A stretch of 39,278 nt of DNA from Syntrophorhabdaceae bacterium (GTDB taxonomy: Bacteria > Desulfobacterota > Syntrophorhabdia > Syntrophorhabdales > Syntrophorhabdaceae): contig JAGOOA010000009.1 in assembly GCA_017992765.1 (NCBI GenBank), positions 1-39,278 on the forward strand. The letters are read 5' to 3'. Numbering within the stretch: the stretch's first letter is position 1; every line of letters starts with the position of its first letter. Of the stretch, positions 24,628 through 32,910 are shown piece by piece. A program made the translations under genes and the position numbers. The notes below the pieces were generated by a model. It had not been told where the DNA came from and did not search any database. It saw nothing but the letters and a program-made list of their open reading frames with translations.

Positions 24628-25323
24628 CTATCTTTTCCAGGCAAGCCGTTTTTCAAGCCACCGGGAAAGAGACGTGAAGGCATAGCAGATGATAAAGTAG
24701 ACAACTGCTATAAAAAAGAAGATCTCCGTGGGATATATGATCGTACGGTTGTTGATCTGCGTGGCCACGTGGGTCAGCTCAGAGACGCCGACGATGAAAG
24801 CCAGCGACGTATCCTTGATCATGGAGACAAACTGGTTGACGAACGACGGGATCATGTTACGAAGCCCCTGCGGGAGCACGATATAGATCATGGCCTGCCA
24901 CGGGCGGAGCCCGGTAGAAAGCGCCGCCTCCGTCTGCCCCCTTGGTATCCCTTCAACGCCCGCCTTAACGATCTGCGACATGTACGCTGAGGTAAAAAGC
25001 GTCAGCGCCATGATCACGGTCCAGCTTTCGTTGACATTTCCTCCCATCAAGGCAGGGAGCAGGAAATACATCCAGAAGATGACCATGAGCAGGGGCATGC
25101 CCCTGATGATATTCAATATGGCTGTCGAAAGGTACCGTATGAGCTTGTTGTGGGATATGCCCATCAACCCGAGGAAAAGCCCGCCGATGAACGAAAGGAT
25201 GCAGGAGACGACGGCAAGGTAGAGCGTAAGGGCAATGCCGCCGAGGGCGCCGTGTGGAAAGCGGCCTATGAAGAAATAGGTGATGTTGGTCCAGATAACG
25301 GTAAAATCAAACCCTGTCTGCAT
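24628..25323 (-). CDS. Polar amino-acid ABC transporter permease (GltK/HisM type)
   Basis: A 231-residue inner-membrane permease of the His/Glu/Gln family with about five helices. The EAA-loop region GVEGIPRGQTEAALSTGLRPWQAMIYIVLPQGLRNMIP is clear around residues 122-160. It forms the channel with the other permease, encoded two bases upstream, and is powered by the ATPase at 26981-27715. It is the last gene of the minus-strand transport operon. Confidence 0.92.
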   Translation of the reverse strand: MQTGFDFTVIWTNITYFFIGRFPHGALGGIALTLYLAVVSCILSFIGGLFLGLMGISHNKLIRYLSTAILNIIRGMPLLMVIFWMYFLLPALMGGNVNESWTVIMALTLFTSAYMSQIVKAGVEGIPRGQTEAALSTGLRPWQAMIYIVLPQGLRNMIPSFVNQFVSMIKDTSLAFIVGVSELTHVATQINNRTIIYPTEIFFFIAVVYFIICYAFTSLSRWLEKRLAWKR

Positions 25324-25325
25324 AT

Positions 25326-26033
25326 TTATCGCGCCTTCATCGGGCTCAGCACCACCTTGTCGTAGTACGTGACCATGAGCGTTATGATAATTGAGAGCAC
25401 CACGTATACCAGCGTCGCCGCGGTAAACGCCTCGAAGCCCTTAAACGTATAGCTTTCGACCTGGCGGGCCTGATAGGTAAGCTCCATGACGCCGATCGTC
25501 ATCGCAAGCGAAGAATTTTTCGTCAGGTTCAGGAACTGGTTGATGAGCGGAGGTATGGTGATCCTTACGGCCTGGGGCAGGATGATATACTGCATGGAAC
25601 GGACATAGGAAAACCCTGAGCTTCTGGCGGCCTCCAGTTGTTCCTTCGGGATAGAGCGGACACCGGAGCGGATATCCTCTGCGATGAATGCGGATGTATA
25701 GATCGTGAGCGCGATCACCGCGGCCCCGAACTCGAAGTTCGTTCTGTTCAGCCAATCGTTTATCACCGTCGGCAGTATCTTGTATGAGCCAAAATACCAG
25801 AAAAAGATCTGCACAAGAAGCGGCGTATTCCTGAAAAATTCCAGGTAGCCGTGCGCGAACCACCTGACGGGCTTCACGTTGCTCATGCGCATCATGGCGA
25901 TGATCAGGCCGAGCAGGAATGAGAGGACGATCGCTACCAGCGAAAGTTGAATGGTGGTATAGAGCCCCGACAGGAGCCATTCAAAATATTTGCCCGAGGT
26001 AACGACCGACCAATCGAATTGATACTTAAGCAA
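25326..26033 (-). CDS. Polar amino-acid ABC transporter permease (GltJ type)
   Basis: A 235-residue permease, similar in outline to GltJ of the glutamate/aspartate importer. It has an N-terminal FDWSVV stretch, FFRNTPLLVQIFFWYF, and an EAA loop at SGVRSIPKEQLEAARSSGFSYVRSMQYIILPQAVR. The start is TTG with AAAGGGA about eight bases upstream. It follows the binding-protein gene after a 103-bp structured gap. It acts in import of an amino acid, most likely acidic or polar. Confidence 0.92.
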   Translation of the reverse strand: MLKYQFDWSVVTSGKYFEWLLSGLYTTIQLSLVAIVLSFLLGLIIAMMRMSNVKPVRWFAHGYLEFFRNTPLLVQIFFWYFGSYKILPTVINDWLNRTNFEFGAAVIALTIYTSAFIAEDIRSGVRSIPKEQLEAARSSGFSYVRSMQYIILPQAVRITIPPLINQFLNLTKNSSLAMTIGVMELTYQARQVESYTFKGFEAFTAATLVYVVLSIIITLMVTYYDKVVLSPMKAR

Positions 26034-26061
26034 AGGTTAGATCCCTTTAATGACTGAATGA

Positions 26062-26130
26062 AACGGGGAACCGGAGACCCGGTGCGCCGGAGAATTGATC
26101 CCCCCTTCCCCTTTTCTCGCGTTCCCCGTT
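26062..26130 (-). other. Intercistronic stem-loop between binding protein and permeases
   Basis: AACGGGGAAC (26062-26071) and GTTCCCCGTT (26121-26130) are perfect 10-bp complements enclosing a smaller hairpin (ACCGG, loop AGAC, CCGGT). Such structures between binding-protein and permease genes commonly protect the upstream mRNA and allow an excess of binding protein. No long T run is seen on the minus strand. Confidence 0.5.
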
Positions 26131-26136
26131 CCTTGT

Positions 26137-26955
26137 TTACTTGCCTGCGGTGATCTTGAAGCTGCCCCTCTTCAACGGTGTCGGGGAGCTGGGGCCAAAC
26201 CATTTGTCAAAGATCTTCTTTGCCTCTCCGCTCTTCTCCATCTCAAGGAGGGTTTTGTTCACAAAATCAACGAGGCCCTTTTCACCCTTCTTTATGCCGA
26301 GACCGTATGGTTCGTCAGAGATCTGGATGTCGGGTATCTCATACTGTTCCTTGTTCGGCGCCTTGCCGAGGAGGTTTGCCAGGATCGACTCGTCCGTCGT
26401 TACGGCAAAGACCTTTCCCTGCTGGAGCGCGAGCAATGCCTGGGGATAGTCGTCGAAGGAAAGTATCGTTGCCTTTGGCAGCGCCTTTGCCGCGTTCTGC
26501 TCCGAGGTCGAGCCTTTTGCCGTCCCGATCCTCTTCCCGTCAAGGTCGGCAAGGCTCTTCACCGTTCCTTTCTTGACGATGAATTTCTGCCCTGTAAAAA
26601 AATAGGTATAGCTAAAATCGATCTGTTTTGCCCGCTCAGCGGTCTTTGTCATCGTTGCGGCGATGATATCGATGTTCCCTTCAACGAGCTGGGGCATACG
26701 GCTCGCGGAGGTAACCGGTTTAAGCTGCAGCTTGACCCCGAGCTTGTTGGCAATTGCCTTTACAAAGTCAACATCATATCCGACGATCTCCCTCGTCTTC
26801 TCATCAACGAAACCGAATCCCGGCGTTGAATCTTTCACGCCCGCGATGAGGGCCCCTCTCTTCTTGATCGTATCAAGCCTGTCCTGGGCAAACAGGGTGC
26901 CGCAAAGACCTGCGACAAACACGAACGCCACGAACATTACAACAAATCTTTTCAT
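26137..26955 (-). CDS. Amino-acid ABC transporter substrate-binding protein
   Basis: A 272-residue family 3 periplasmic binding protein. Residues 1-23 are a signal peptide ending LCGTLFA. Landmarks are LIAGVKDSTPGFGFVDEKT, EIVGYDVDFVKAIANKLGVKLQL and KRIGTAKGSTSEQNA. The pattern fits glutamate/aspartate/glutamine binders, but the ligand cannot be fixed by eye. AAGGAGG precedes the ATG. It lies 25 bp after the ATPase gene. Confidence 0.93.
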   Translation of the reverse strand: MKRFVVMFVAFVFVAGLCGTLFAQDRLDTIKKRGALIAGVKDSTPGFGFVDEKTREIVGYDVDFVKAIANKLGVKLQLKPVTSASRMPQLVEGNIDIIAATMTKTAERAKQIDFSYTYFFTGQKFIVKKGTVKSLADLDGKRIGTAKGSTSEQNAAKALPKATILSFDDYPQALLALQQGKVFAVTTDESILANLLGKAPNKEQYEIPDIQISDEPYGLGIKKGEKGLVDFVNKTLLEMEKSGEAKKIFDKWFGPSSPTPLKRGSFKITAGK

Positions 26956-26980
26956 ACCCTTTCCTCCTTAGTTAAAAAAA

Positions 26981-27715
26981 TTAGTGCATCGGCGACAGGA
27001 CTTCCTTCAGGAACTGCTGTGCCCTCTCGTGCTTCGGGTTCTTGAAGAATTCATCCGGGGCCGCTTCTTCCAGGACCTGCCCTTCGTCCATAAAGACCAC
27101 CCTGTCAGAGACCTCGCTCGCAAACCCCATCTCATGTGTCACCACGATCATCGTCATGCCCGACTGCGCCAGGTCTTTCATGACAAGGAGGACCTCGCCG
27201 ATCATCTCCGGGTCGAGCGCTGACGTTGGTTCATCAAAAAGCATGATCCTCGGCTTCATCGCAAGCGCACGCGCTATAGCGACCCGCTGCTGCTGCCCCC
27301 CTGACAGCTGCGTTGGATAGGCGTCGCGTTTTTCAAGGAGTCCGACCCTTTCGAGGAGCGCCATGGCCTTGCTTTCCGCCTCGTTCTTGCTCATCCTGCG
27401 GATCTTGATGGGGGCAAGGGTAATATTCCTCATTACAGAAAGGTGGGGGTACAGGTTAAACTGCTGAAACACGAAGCCTATCTCCGCCCTGAGCTTGTTG
27501 ATATCCACCTTGCTGTCAGAGAGATCCATGCCGTCAACGATAAGTGTTCCCTGGTTTATCGGTTCCAGCTTGTTTATGGTTCGTATCAGCGTCGATTTCC
27601 CGGATCCGGAAGGCCCGCACACAACCAGCACCTCCCCCTGGTTCACATGGAGGTTGATGTCATTGAGAACATGAAGGTCCTTGAACCACTTGTGCGCCCC
27701 TTTAAAGGTGATCAC
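26981..27715 (-). CDS. Polar amino-acid ABC transporter ATP-binding protein
   Basis: About 244 residues, a GlnQ/GltL-class ATPase. Walker A is [10 protein letters not shown], the signature [15 protein letters not shown] and Walker [25 protein letters not shown] is typical of the class. Two or three in-frame starts exist (GTG at 27724, TTG at 27721, GTG at 27715). The last is preferred because GAGGTG lies six bases before it and the protein then begins [10 protein letters not shown], like its relatives. It is the first gene of the transport operon, about 65 bp below a good promoter. Confidence 0.93.
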   Translation of the reverse strand: MITFKGAHKWFKDLHVLNDINLHVNQGEVLVVCGPSGSGKSTLIRTINKLEPINQGTLIVDGMDLSDSKVDINKLRAEIGFVFQQFNLYPHLSVMRNITLAPIKIRRMSKNEAESKAMALLERVGLLEKRDAYPTQLSGGQQQRVAIARALAMKPRIMLFDEPTSALDPEMIGEVLLVMKDLAQSGMTMIVVTHEMGFASEVSDRVVFMDEGQVLEEAAPDEFFKNPKHERAQQFLKEVLSPMH

Positions 27716-27779
27716 CCGCAACACCTCACTCTATCGCGTAGGTTGTTTTTTGTTCGCCGCACGATTCACAAGCCGCTAC

Positions 27780-27808
27780 ATTATATAAAAATCCCTTTTA
27801 ATAAACAA
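27780..27808 (-). promoter_or_regulatory. Promoter of the amino-acid transporter operon
   Basis: On the minus strand a perfect TATAAT (27780-27785) lies 17 bp after TTGTTT (27803-27808), upstream of the ATPase gene. The -10 is consensus and the -35 matches three of six. Confidence 0.6.
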
Positions 27809-27831
27809 TGATTTTCATCGACCCGGCAGCC

Positions 27832-27854
27832 AAAAAAGGGGCCCCTTGGCCCCT
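27832..27854 (-). terminator. Rho-independent terminator after the HAD gene
   Basis: On the minus strand AGGGGCC and GGCCCCT pair perfectly around a 4-nt loop, followed directly by a run of six T. It lies 14-36 bp beyond the stop of the HAD phosphatase gene and ends the serine-related transcription unit. It is the strongest terminator in the window. Confidence 0.85.
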
Positions 27855-27867
27855 GAAGCTGTCGGCT

Positions 27868-28509
27868 TTAAGTGAGGGTAAATATGTCCCTTATATCATT
27901 GAAAATGAACGTTGCCTGCACATTTTCAAAGCTGCCTCTCGTTGTCCTCCCCGTAAGAACCCCTACGGTCCTCATGCCCAGGGCCTTTCCGGCGATGATG
28001 TCCGTGGGGTGGTCCCCAACCATTACAGCATCATCAGGTTCGAGCCGGAAACTGCGGAGGACCTCAATAACATGGAGCGGATTAGGCTTGACATGTTTCG
28101 TGTCTTCGCGGGTTACGATGGAATCCGTATAGCTGTCGATGTCCGGGAACACTGTCCTGAGAACATCAATACAGCTCCTTGTGATGATCCCGATGGAAAT
28201 ATCCCTGTCCTTCAGGCGCTGCAGCACATCACGCGTATAGGGATAAACATCTTTTCCTTTCGATGCCTCTACTTCGAGGTCTCTCAACCGCGTGGATGCC
28301 TCATGTTTGAATGGGGTGTTTCTTCCATCAAGCAGTGTTTCTATTTCATCAATCATTTCAAGGATATAATGGTTTTTGAGCGAGAGGATTACGTCCTCTG
28401 TCACATAACGCAGGGCTATCGCTTCTATCTCTGCCCTCAAAAGATCGAAATCCAGGGTCAGTTCCGTCAGTGTTCCATCAAAATCGAAGATTATTCCTTT
28501 AAAAAACAT
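27868..28509 (-). CDS. HAD-superfamily phosphatase
   Basis: A 213-residue HAD hydrolase. Motif I is FDFDGTLTEL at residues 8-17 with the nucleophilic Asp, motif II includes IITRSC, the Lys is in HVKPNP, and motif IV is MVGDHPTD. The helical cap between motifs I and II resembles phosphoglycolate-phosphatase-like enzymes. It lies downstream of SerA and a class V aminotransferase on the same strand, so it could be the phosphoserine phosphatase of the serine pathway; that is inference from context. The link is weakened by a 111-bp repeat gap. No strong ribosome site is visible. Confidence 0.85.
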   Translation of the reverse strand: MFFKGIIFDFDGTLTELTLDFDLLRAEIEAIALRYVTEDVILSLKNHYILEMIDEIETLLDGRNTPFKHEASTRLRDLEVEASKGKDVYPYTRDVLQRLKDRDISIGIITRSCIDVLRTVFPDIDSYTDSIVTREDTKHVKPNPLHVIEVLRSFRLEPDDAVMVGDHPTDIIAGKALGMRTVGVLTGRTTRGSFENVQATFIFNDIRDIFTLT

Positions 28510-28561
28510 ACGTCATGAGAGAGAAAGGCAGCTCACATTTTACATTTCACGGGGCTAAAAA

Positions 28562-28604
28562 GGTGAGGGACAAAGAATATTTTTTGATCTCTTAGCCTCT
28601 CACC
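28562..28604 (-). terminator. Possible terminator after serA made of repeat words
   Basis: On the minus strand GGTGAG (28599-28604) pairs with CTCACC (28562-28567), extendable with a bulge, and TTTTT follows. The loop is long (about 30 nt), so efficiency is doubtful. The arms are members of the GGTGAGAAGG repeat family found in other gaps. Confidence 0.35.
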
Positions 28605-28620
28605 TTCTCATCTTCCCGGG

Positions 28621-30216
28621 TTATGACAGGTCGACCCTCTTTGCGGAAATAATATTCGGCAGGGACTGCACCTCCCTGACCACGTTATCCTCGATCTCCT
28701 TATCAAGATCCAAAAGCGATATGGCAAGGCCTCCGGGGGTTTCCCGCCCAAAGTGCATGCCGGCTATGTTGATCCCCCGTATGAAGAAGACGTTTCCGAT
28801 GCTTGCGATAACGCCGGGTTTGTCATTATTATAGACAAACAGCATGTGCCCCTTGAGGTCTGCCTCGAGGTAGATGTTGTTGATCTTGATCAACCGCGGT
28901 TCCTTCTTGCCGAAGAGCGTTCCCTGCACGGTGTTCTGGCCCTTGTCGCCTTTTACCGTAATGGCGAGGAGCGACATGAAGTCTTCATGTTCTTCTGATT
29001 TTGTTTCGATGATCTTGACGCCGCGGCTTTTCGCAATAAGCGGCGCGTTCACGTAGTTAACGCCCTCCATCTGCTGCATAAGGATGTTCTTCACGATCCC
29101 CTGCGTCAGTATTTTCGTTTCAACCTCCGATATCTCCCCCATATACTGGATCTGGATCTCCTGAATGGGAAATTCCGTGATCGTCGAAAGGATGTTTGCG
29201 CAATTTTCCGAAAGCTTCAGGTAGGACGTTATCTGACGGGCGACCTCGAGCGACACTGACGGGGCGTTGACGCTGTTCTTAATGACGCCGTTCTTGAAAA
29301 AGTCGACGATCTGGTTCGCGATGTCAATGGCTACCTTATCCTGGGCCTCTTTCGTTGATGCCCCAAGATGGGGCGTGCAGACGGTTTTTTCGGAAAGGAC
29401 GAGCGGATTATCGGCAGGGGGAGGTTCCTGGTCGAACACATCAAGCGCCGCAAATCCAACGTGCCCGCTCTGAAGGGCCTCCAGGAGGTCTTTTTCATCG
29501 ACAATAGGGCCCCGCGCCACGTTGACTATAATAACGCCTTTTTTCATCTTTGAGATCGCATCTTTGTTGATCAGGCCCCTTGTCTCCTTTACCAGCGGCA
29601 CATGGATAGCGATAAAATCGCTCTCTTTCAGAAGCGTATCGAAATCTACAAGCTCGATCCCCTTGCTCTCCGCAAACTCTTTTGAGACATAAAGATCATA
29701 GGCGATCACCCTCATTCCAAGGGCCAGGGCCTTTTCCGCCACGAGGGAACCGATGTTGCCGATGCCGATGACGCCGAGGGTCTTGTCGTAGACCTCAATG
29801 CCCATGAGGGCCTTCTTCTCCCACTTCCCCTGCTTCATCGTCCTGTCTGCATAAGCGATCTTGCGTGCCGCTGCAAATATAAGGGCGATGCTGTGTTCTG
29901 CCGCGGCCAGAGCATTTCCCTGGGGCGTGTTCATAACGATAACGCCCTTCTCTGTGGCAGCCGCCACATCAACATTGTCGACGCCTATTCCTGCCCTGCC
30001 GATGACCCGCAGCTTGTTCCCCTTTGCGATGATCTCTTTGGTCACCTTGGCGGCGCTCCTCACGATCAGCGCATCGTAGTCACCGATAATGGATTGAAGT
30101 TCTTCTCCCTTCAATCCCGTCTTCACGTCAGCGATCAGGTTGTTTGATTTCAGTATCTCGATAGCTTTGGCCGATAGTTCATCTGCAATGAGCACCTTTA
30201 CATTTTCTTTGACCAT
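28621..30216 (-). CDS. serA: D-3-phosphoglycerate dehydrogenase
   Basis: About 531 residues, the long SerA form that oxidises 3-phosphoglycerate to 3-phosphohydroxypyruvate with NAD, the first serine step. The NAD fold shows GIGNIGSLVAEKA, then HVPLVKETRGLI, VNVARGPIVDEKDL and the catalytic-His region CTPHLGASTKEAQ. An ASB domain (about 320-450) and a C-terminal ACT domain (NDKPGVIASIGNVFFIRGINIAGMH) allow allosteric control by serine. ATG at 30216 is chosen because GGGGGA lies a few bases upstream; a GTG at 30228 is the alternative. It follows the aminotransferase gene by 21 bp. Confidence 0.95.
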   Translation of the reverse strand: MVKENVKVLIADELSAKAIEILKSNNLIADVKTGLKGEELQSIIGDYDALIVRSAAKVTKEIIAKGNKLRVIGRAGIGVDNVDVAAATEKGVIVMNTPQGNALAAAEHSIALIFAAARKIAYADRTMKQGKWEKKALMGIEVYDKTLGVIGIGNIGSLVAEKALALGMRVIAYDLYVSKEFAESKGIELVDFDTLLKESDFIAIHVPLVKETRGLINKDAISKMKKGVIIVNVARGPIVDEKDLLEALQSGHVGFAALDVFDQEPPPADNPLVLSEKTVCTPHLGASTKEAQDKVAIDIANQIVDFFKNGVIKNSVNAPSVSLEVARQITSYLKLSENCANILSTITEFPIQEIQIQYMGEISEVETKILTQGIVKNILMQQMEGVNYVNAPLIAKSRGVKIIETKSEEHEDFMSLLAITVKGDKGQNTVQGTLFGKKEPRLIKINNIYLEADLKGHMLFVYNNDKPGVIASIGNVFFIRGINIAGMHFGRETPGGLAISLLDLDKEIEDNVVREVQSLPNIISAKRVDLS

Positions 30217-30237
30217 GAGGTCCCCCACATATGTTTT

Positions 30238-31377
30238 TTATGCATCCTTCAAACACTCTACAGCTTTTGCTACGCCTGCCCCCATCTGGAACTTGTACCC
30301 CAGATCCCGCAATGTGAACTCGAGGGCAGAGACAGCCGTTATCACATCATATTTATCTGCGTATCCAAGGGTGGCGATCCTGAAGATCTTGCCTTTCAGC
30401 TGGTCCTGTCCGCCGGCGCCGGTGACGCCGTATTTTTTCCACATGGACTTGTAGATGGCCTGGCCGTCGATCCCTTCCGGGGCAACAATGGCAGTGACCG
30501 CCGGGCTCGGGGACTTTGCAAAGACCTTTAGGCCCAGCGCAACAGCCGCCTCGCGTGTCGCCTGAGAGAGAATATCGATCCTCTTGTAGACGTTGTCCAG
30601 GCCTTCTGCCTTGATCATCCGAAGCGCCTGCATGAGGCCGATGATAAGGGATATTGCCGGGGTAAAATTGGTCTGGTTCTTCTGAAGGTTGGTGAGTTCC
30701 TTTGTCCAGTTGAAATAGAATTTGGGGATCTTTGAATTCTTATTAAATTCCCATGCCTTGTCGCTGACGCCGGCAAAGGCGAGCCCAGGCGGCAGCATGA
30801 GCGCCTTCTGCGACCCGGCTACGAGTATATCTATGTTCCATGCATCCTGAGGCAGTTCGAAGACGCCTACCCCGGTGATGCCATCGACAACCATGAGGGT
30901 GTTGGGGTAATTCTTGACGATCGCCGCGACCTCTTTCACGGGGAACTTGGCGCCCGTCGATGTCTCCGTAGCCTGCATATAGACTGCCTTTGCCTCAGGG
31001 TTCGCCTTGAGGGTCTTTTCCACGACAGCCGGATCCAGAACGTCTCCCCAGGGCAGATCTATATTGATTGCCTCGACCCCGTAAGCCTTACAGATGTTTG
31101 CCCATCTTTCGCCAAACTTACCGCTCCGGACGCATATCGCCTTGTCGCCCGGCGAGAGCATATTCGTTACAGCGCCTTCCATCGCACCGGTGCCTGAAGA
31201 TGCGAAGATAAGGACCTCGTTCTTTGTGCCGAAGAGATACTTCAGATTGTCCCTCACCTCCTGGACGATCTCCTCGAAGAGGGGGTTTCTGTGATGGATG
31301 ATGGGTTCTGCCATCTTCAAAAGCACTTCCGGTGGTATTGCCGTCGGTCCCGGCGCCAGCAGGTATCTCTTTTGCAT
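30238..31377 (-). CDS. Class V aminotransferase (serine-pyruvate/alanine-glyoxylate type)
   Basis: A 379-residue PLP enzyme. It begins MQKRYLLAPGPTAIPPEVL, has the cofactor-contact region FASSGTGAMEGAVTNML, VVDGITGVGV and the PLP lysine K191 in AGSQKALMLPPG. These relatives are annotated as serine-pyruvate or alanine-glyoxylate aminotransferases; next to SerA it may serve as the phosphoserine aminotransferase in place of SerC. The start at 31377 is set by AAGGAGG six bases upstream; a longer frame to 31512 runs through promoter and repeat DNA and is rejected. Confidence 0.92.
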   Translation of the reverse strand: MQKRYLLAPGPTAIPPEVLLKMAEPIIHHRNPLFEEIVQEVRDNLKYLFGTKNEVLIFASSGTGAMEGAVTNMLSPGDKAICVRSGKFGERWANICKAYGVEAINIDLPWGDVLDPAVVEKTLKANPEAKAVYMQATETSTGAKFPVKEVAAIVKNYPNTLMVVDGITGVGVFELPQDAWNIDILVAGSQKALMLPPGLAFAGVSDKAWEFNKNSKIPKFYFNWTKELTNLQKNQTNFTPAISLIIGLMQALRMIKAEGLDNVYKRIDILSQATREAAVALGLKVFAKSPSPAVTAIVAPEGIDGQAIYKSMWKKYGVTGAGGQDQLKGKIFRIATLGYADKYDVITAVSALEFTLRDLGYKFQMGAGVAKAVECLKDA

Positions 31378-31414
31378 TGTTATCCTCCTTAAAGGGGCTA
31401 AATTTTTTGCAAAT

Positions 31415-31443
31415 ATATTAAAGATTTCCAAGGGAAAGGTCAA
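31415..31443 (-). promoter_or_regulatory. Promoter of the aminotransferase-serA unit
   Basis: On the minus strand TTGACC (31438-31443, five of six matches) and TAATAT (31415-31420, four of six) are separated by 17 bp, about 38 bp before the ATG. Confidence 0.6.
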
Positions 31444-31469
31444 GAGAAACATTTCACAACACAATATAA

Positions 31470-31515
31470 TCGTCAGGCGTAAATCGTAAGGCGTGAGGAA
31501 AAATTTGTTCAACGT
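31470..31515. repeat. CGTAAGGCG and CAACGTTCAACGTT repeat words
   Basis: Upstream of the serA unit lie GTCAGGCGTAAATCGTAAGG and TTCAACGTTCAACGTTAGG. Related words occur at 32008-32055 and near 1910-1920. It is non-coding. Confidence 0.6.
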
Positions 31516-31590
31516 TCAACGTTAGGACCGGACAGGCGAAATGAACTGAATGGACCGGGTTCCCGGCTGGGAGCTAAGCAACAAAGCGGT

Positions 31591-31923
31591 TCATGTCTGA
31601 GCCGCCGGTTCAGTTTCGTCGGTGACCCATTGAGCGTATTCGGGCAGCGCATCTTCGATCCCGGTGGCTATGATCTCCGGAAGCTCATAAGGATGAAGCT
31701 TTGTTATGGTTTCCTCTATCTTTTTATAAAGATCTTTCGTGCTTTTCATTACGCAATACCATTCCTCGGCCTCCTCCACCTTCCCTTCCCACCGGTATAT
31801 ACTTTTAATGGGCCCCACGATCTGGGCGCATGCGGCAAGCCTCATCTCAACGAGCCTCCTCCCTATGTATTCAATGGTATTCCGGTCAGGCCCTGTTGTG
31901 ACAATATTTATGATACCTGTCAT
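31591..31923 (-). CDS. cutA: Divalent-cation tolerance protein CutA
   Basis: A 110-residue CutA1-family protein, a small trimer with a ferredoxin-like fold, named for copper tolerance in E. coli though its general role is unsettled. Landmarks are the VTTGPDRNTIEYIGRRLVE start, RLAACAQIVGPIKSIYRWEGKVEE and LHPYELPEIIA. GAGGAGG precedes its ATG. It is a single-gene unit between repeat-rich gaps. Confidence 0.93.
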   Translation of the reverse strand: MTGIINIVTTGPDRNTIEYIGRRLVEMRLAACAQIVGPIKSIYRWEGKVEEAEEWYCVMKSTKDLYKKIEETITKLHPYELPEIIATGIEDALPEYAQWVTDETEPAAQT

Positions 31924-31939
31924 GATTACCTCCTCGTTA

Positions 31940-32055
31940 AGGTCAGCTCATAGCTCATAGTAAAACATAAGGCGTGAAATGTAAAAAGTGAAAGGTGAAA
32001 AAATCTCGTCAGTCGTCAGTCGTAGGCGTTAGGCGATTAAGCCCCTTACGACTTA
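31940..32055. repeat. Intergenic repeat patch between cutA and maf
   Basis: Contains CAGCTCATAGCTCATAG (31943-31959), GCGTGAAATGTAAAAAGTG with AAAGGTGAAAA, GTCAGTCGTCAGTCGTAGG and TTACGACTTACGGG. The 31924-32238 gap (315 bp) holds only such repeats, the CGATATACG element and a promoter-like stretch before maf. Confidence 0.7.
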
Positions 32056-32101
32056 CGGGTGTTCCGCTCTCTACCGCCTTTCCAACCGAACGCCCAACGC
32101 C

Positions 32102-32150
32102 GAACGTTCTCTTCGTATTTCGATATACGATATACGAACTACGATATACG
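32102..32150 (+). repeat. CGATATACG-type repeat, copy 2
   Basis: It runs from GAACGTT through GTATTTCGATATACG to a final ACGATATACG. It is nearly identical to the reverse complement of 1871-1920 (one gap, two or three mismatches). Internal CGATATACGATATACGA is itself a short tandem. Confidence 0.75.
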
Positions 32151-32188
32151 ATTAGTCATGGGCCATTATACATTTAACTTGCAATTGT

Positions 32189-32220
32189 TTGACATTTCGG
32201 ATAATTTTCTATGCTACACT
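32189..32220 (+). promoter_or_regulatory. Possible promoter of the maf-dap gene cluster
   Basis: A perfect TTGACA lies at 32189-32194. Candidate -10 elements are TATGCT (32210-32215, spacer 15) and TACACT (32215-32220, spacer 20, with an upstream TG). Neither spacing is ideal, so confidence is moderate. Confidence 0.4.
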
Positions 32221-32238
32221 ATTAATGGTAGGGCAATG

Positions 32239-32829
32239 ATGTTTCATATACAAGAAGGGGATTCGATAATTCTTGCGAGCGAGTCGACGCGGAGGGTAGA
32301 TATCCTCCGAACGCTGGGCATATCCTTTGCCATCATCCCGCCCGATGTCGATGAATCGAGAAAGAAGGACGAGCCCCCGAAGGAATATGTTCTTAGGGTA
32401 TCCCATGAAAAGGCTCTTAAGGTCGGGAGCCACTTCACGGACAAGTGGATTATCGCTGCCGATACGGTCGTTGTTTACAAGAACAGGATACTCGGTAAGC
32501 CAAGGAGCGAGCAAGAGGCATTCAACATGCTGAAAACGCTGAGCGGGAAATGGCATAAGGTCATAACCGGCTTTTGTGTCCTTAACCTCTCCAGGAAGAT
32601 CGCCTACCGTGATGCGGTGGAGACAAAGGTCTTTGTCAGGGACCTCCACGACGAGGAGATCAAACGGTATATAAAAACGTCCGAGCCGCTTGACAAGGCC
32701 GGCTCTTACGCGGTGCAGGGCAAGGGCGGCTACATGGTGAAAGAGATAAAGGGCTCGTACACGAACGTTGTGGGCCTCCCGATCTGCGAGATCGCGGAAG
32801 CCCTCCTCTCTTTAGGTATCCTTGCGTGA
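32239..32829 (+). CDS. maf: Maf-family nucleotide pyrophosphatase
   Basis: About 196 residues of the Maf/HAM1 superfamily, hydrolysing modified or canonical nucleoside triphosphates to the monophosphate. Landmarks are ILASESTRRVDIL at the N-terminus, IIAADTVV, LSGKWHKVITG and GSYAVQGKGG with the NVVGLP ending. ATG codons at 32236 and 32239 compete; the second is five bases from AGGG. A longer frame from 32059 lies in repeat DNA and is rejected. It heads the plus-strand cluster that runs into the lysine genes. Confidence 0.92.
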   Translation: MFHIQEGDSIILASESTRRVDILRTLGISFAIIPPDVDESRKKDEPPKEYVLRVSHEKALKVGSHFTDKWIIAADTVVVYKNRILGKPRSEQEAFNMLKTLSGKWHKVITGFCVLNLSRKIAYRDAVETKVFVRDLHDEEIKRYIKTSEPLDKAGSYAVQGKGGYMVKEIKGSYTNVVGLPICEIAEALLSLGILA

Positions 32830-32910
32830 GCTTAAAGGAGTTCGGAATATATAGAACAGGAATTGGACATCGTGCGAAGGCACGCTCTTTGCTGAATTGG
32901 CCGGTAGAAC

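Noticed and set aside
31378-31512. Longer N-terminus for the class V aminotransferase
   Set aside because: It would cover the promoter and repeat words; AAGGAGG and family alignment support 31377.
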